In this document: positions 60,731 through 64,000 of the stretch, one piece after another | How the letters are laid out: every line of letters starts with the position of its first letter | Numbering within the stretch: position 1 is the stretch's first letter | From: Aphis gossypii | Taxonomy: Eukaryota > Arthropoda > Insecta > Hemiptera > Aphididae | Direction: 5' to 3' | Length of the DNA stretch: 64,000 bases | NCBI RefSeq assembly: GCF_020184175.1 | Contig: NC_065530.1 | Location: 30,481,260-30,545,259, forward strand | Made by a program: the position numbers and the translations under genes | The notes under the pieces: model-generated | What the model saw: the letters and a program-made list of their open reading frames with translations, nothing else | Database searches by the model: none | What the model was told of the DNA's origin: nothing

Positions 60731-63700
60731 GAGTAAACAACAAAGTTTTGTTTTTGAATTTTTATTTTTTTTCTGTATTCGACCAATACGGAAACGACGA
60801 TGATAACAATATTGACGATTCGTCGATGGTTTTTATAATATATAACATATTTCCGTGTTGTTGTTTGCCGAAACTGTATACGACGTATATAATAATATTA
60901 TATTAGAAATAGAAATCCGATTGGACGACTGTGGCAGCCACAGATTTCGTATACCATTATTCGCGGGCACGAATAACGTATTATTTAGCGATTTTTTTTT
61001 TTTTTTTTTTTATCAGCAGTCGGTTAACACTAGTACTACCATAAATGATAGCAATAACGATAATGATAGTAATATTGCCGTGATAATGAAACGAGGTCAA
61101 CGAGCCGAGGGAGATGAATGCTAATAATATACGAATAACAGTGTTATTTACATAACATATTATTTTGTACGTATACAATATTGAGTGTATTATCCTGTAG
61201 AGAGTAAACGGATCCGCAAACAAAGTCCTATTGTTCAGACGACTTATGCGGGTAAATATCAGCTGCGAGTCGAGTTGTACCCTTTATAATTTCTACCTAC
61301 CTATACTTATTTTTAATTTAAATTTCGAGTACCTACCTACTTGTCATGATATCACGTACATAACTTAGCGACCGAGTCGTTAGTATTTTTCAATCCATTA
61401 CCTTTACTGCAATTCGTGATAAAAATAAAAAATATGCACGTTTATTTTGTATTATTATGTCTGTTGACTGTTCTAAAATGTGCCTGTCTACACGAGTTTG
61501 AACATTTTCATTTCAATATTCACTTAATAGCAAATTTGTGTTTAGTCGTAGTTTCAATTTTGTGTTGTTAGCTTTAATATTAGAATAAATTGATCTAGGT
61601 ATTATCAAACTTAAGAATTATGATAAGAACTTAATTTGTGTTCTCTGATTGATTTTTTAAAATGTTTGAATTTTTCAAGAGCGTTAAAAGTATTTTTAAA
61701 TTTTAATATTTTAAAAATTCAATACTCCCCATTTAATGTATTATAAAAAATCAACGAGAAAACACAGACAATATTCTAATCTTTGTTTGATTATAGGTCA
61801 ATTACTTTTAATATATTGAAAAAAAATATAGAATGATTGGATTAACTGAAGGCAATTTTTGATTTACTATGCATTAGTAAGACAGATATAGCACAGGATA
61901 CGACGTTTTGCATCACATGGTCTTTTATTAATATTTTCATTTTAAACTGAGTGAAATACTAAAACTTAAAAATGTAAATACCGATGAAAGTCCACGTGAT
62001 GTTTTAGATATTATTCTTACCCTTAAATTTGATAACAGATAAATTGGTAAATTTTCTATAATATTAAAGCAAACAGCATAAACTGGATTCTGCTGAAAGC
62101 AAATTTGCTTTGATGTACGATAGTAAGACGGAGACGGTATATGTGGGTACGACGTCATCTTAAGACTTAAATCCCTTAAGATTAATCATAATAAATTAAT
62201 AATCGAAATCTATGAACAATGCAATAAAAGTGACTGTAGAATATACATTTATTTAATTTATATAAATATAATGTAATTATGTCCAATAAGAATAAATTAA
62301 CGATTAATTTTAGTACGCTGTAACGTAAATTTTAAAAATTAAATTAATTTTATTTGAATAATTATAGATCAATCATAAATTATTATTTATTATTATTGGT
62401 AAAAGTAAATTGTCAATCGTTTTTATATTTAATTTGGTTTCGAGGTTTCAGCTTTTTTTTTAAAGAAACTATAAATTAAAGATTTTACTTATGTTAACTT
62501 TTCATTTGGACTACGGTGTACACAATTTTATTACCATTATAAAATATTTAGTTCAATTCCTATTTATATGTTTTATTGTTTATTTTATACTCTAATATAA
62601 ATTAAATTACAAATATATTAATACAATTAATATTAATATGTATGGAATAATTAAATATTAATTTACCAAAGCTATAAATTATACGTATAATATTTATTTT
62701 AAGTTAGTAAGTCCTATTGAAGTATTCGTGTGAAAATGTACACTTAATTCAACTTATTTGAATAATTTTTTATAAGTATAATAGTCTTTAAAAGTAATAT
62801 TATATATTTAGGTTATACTTCTGATTTTAATTATAATGTATACATTTATGTAAAACAAATTTCTAATGACAAAGTGCTCAAATAAATGAGTGCAATGCGT
62901 ACGATCTGTATCGATTTGTCCTTAATACGATAACTAATATACATATTTTCATTTATTTAATGAGTATTAATAATTAATTTAATACATAAAATAAATTATT
63001 CAATTATTATAATTAGGTGTTAAAAAATGTGAAACTAAAACGTCAATACACAAGAACTATTTGATCTATTTAAATTCAAAACTCATCCTTCAATAATAAT
63101 TTTTAAAAGTCCATTTAAATCCATTAATTATTCTTCAATTTTAACAATAAAATCGTCGTATAACACTTAAAGCTGGTATTAATAGTTTTAGTGTAAAAAA
63201 ATATTTTTTTTTGTACCATCTGTGACCCCATTTTTGATCTGGAGGAATGGCAGACTTAGATGCTACATACAATTGAATACTTTATAATACTTATATTATA
63301 TACCAAAAAAGTAGTATAATATAATTTTATTTTTCATTTTATTAACTAATAAGTTATTTAATAACTACTTAAATTATACAAACACGAACTTACTTATATC
63401 CTTGAAATATTTAATAATAATGTGTAGTGTCAGAATTTCTTACTCTTTAAAAATTTAAACACCATTTTGTATAATAAATAACTATTATGTAAAAAAAAAA
63501 TGAGTTTTTAAAGTACACTTATTTTTGTTTATCATCAAGACTATTTACTACGAATATTATTCAATATAATTTTTCATAATGACTCTGTCAAAAGCCGGTT
63601 GTCACAAATTTGAACTTAGTTTATACTTTATATTAATAAAATAAATGTCCACAATAATTACATGCTTTGAATTTTGAATGTTACTTAAGTAAATATAACA

Positions 63701-64000
63701 TAAAATATTTAAATTTTAAATGCAGTGCGGTATTTTACAATAACACATATCTTAATTTCGTATAATAAATAAATTTGTTGTATTTGTGGTTATTTCATAA
63801 TTCATTTTTAAATCGTAGTTAAGTTTAAGTATTAAAGTATAACATCGCTTATTTATTTTAAATGTCATACTTTTGTAAATTATTATTCAAGTAGAAATAA
63901 TTGTTGATATTTAAGTATTTTGTATAATTGTAAGTAATTAGTGAATTATTTCTTTACCTTTTAATTTTAACATATTAAAGTTTAATTTGTGTAATAAAAC
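60731..64000. other. AT-rich DNA to the window end, possibly a first intron
   Basis: No exon, RNA gene or transposon was recognised. If the donor at 60729 is used, this is the 5' part of a long first intron. Poly-T at 60991-61010 and short frames at 60855-61124 and 61937-62158 lack support. Confidence 0.4.

Overview
The window looks like nuclear DNA from an insect, most probably an aphid. It is very AT-rich, introns and intergenic DNA are full of TA-rich steps such as GGTACCTA, and genes are broken by spliceosomal introns. I recognise several element families from aphid genomes: a Mutator-like transposase ending with FGLPHLPPSEVLDCF, a Jockey-type LINE fragment and short foldback elements. 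No bacterial, CRISPR or organellar signal is present. The aphid assignment is inference from family resemblance; no search was run.

Layout. Positions 1-630 (minus strand) hold the edge of a DDE-type transposase-like gene cut by the window. From 740 to about 4300 is intergenic DNA. The one certain, complete protein-coding gene is on the plus strand at 5333-17610: splicing factor 3B subunit 3 (Sf3b3/SF3b130), 17 coding exons and 1218 codons, with every exon junction in phase. Its introns carry a large repeat load: a TTA-flanked MITE 72 bp from an exon, a roughly 317-bp satellite present as tandem copies in two different introns, a foldback element and a LINE reverse-transcriptase fragment. From 17.7 to 25.8 kb is AT-rich intergenic DNA interrupted by CpG-rich islets. 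A tRNA-Ser(GCT) gene lies at 25871-25952, and a second near-identical copy lies on the opposite strand at 50830-50911.

The accessory region at 26.4-40.5 kb is the most interesting part. Two copies of one repeat family sit head to head at 26481-31832 and 35390-37158. Immediately downstream is a multi-exon ubiquitin-specific protease (USP36/42-like) pseudogene at 37612-39382. It has several stop codons, the catalytic SGHY motif changed to SGLY, and a roughly 525-bp LTR-like insertion. It is followed by a very small candidate gene at 39935-40496 with a signal-peptide-like first exon, a possible 5-nt microexon, and a terminal exon that is duplicated upstream.

From 41 to 60 kb the DNA is mostly AT-rich intergenic sequence with scattered element remnants (foldback MITE at 47.8 kb, decayed MULE at 51.4-52.4 kb, THAP-like coiled-coil remnant at 57.5 kb) and a short minus-strand reading frame with perfect coiled-coil heptads at 55.5 kb. 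A GC/CpG-rich stretch at 60.2-60.73 kb ends in a strong GTGAGT donor and may be the leader exon of a plus-strand gene whose body lies beyond the window.
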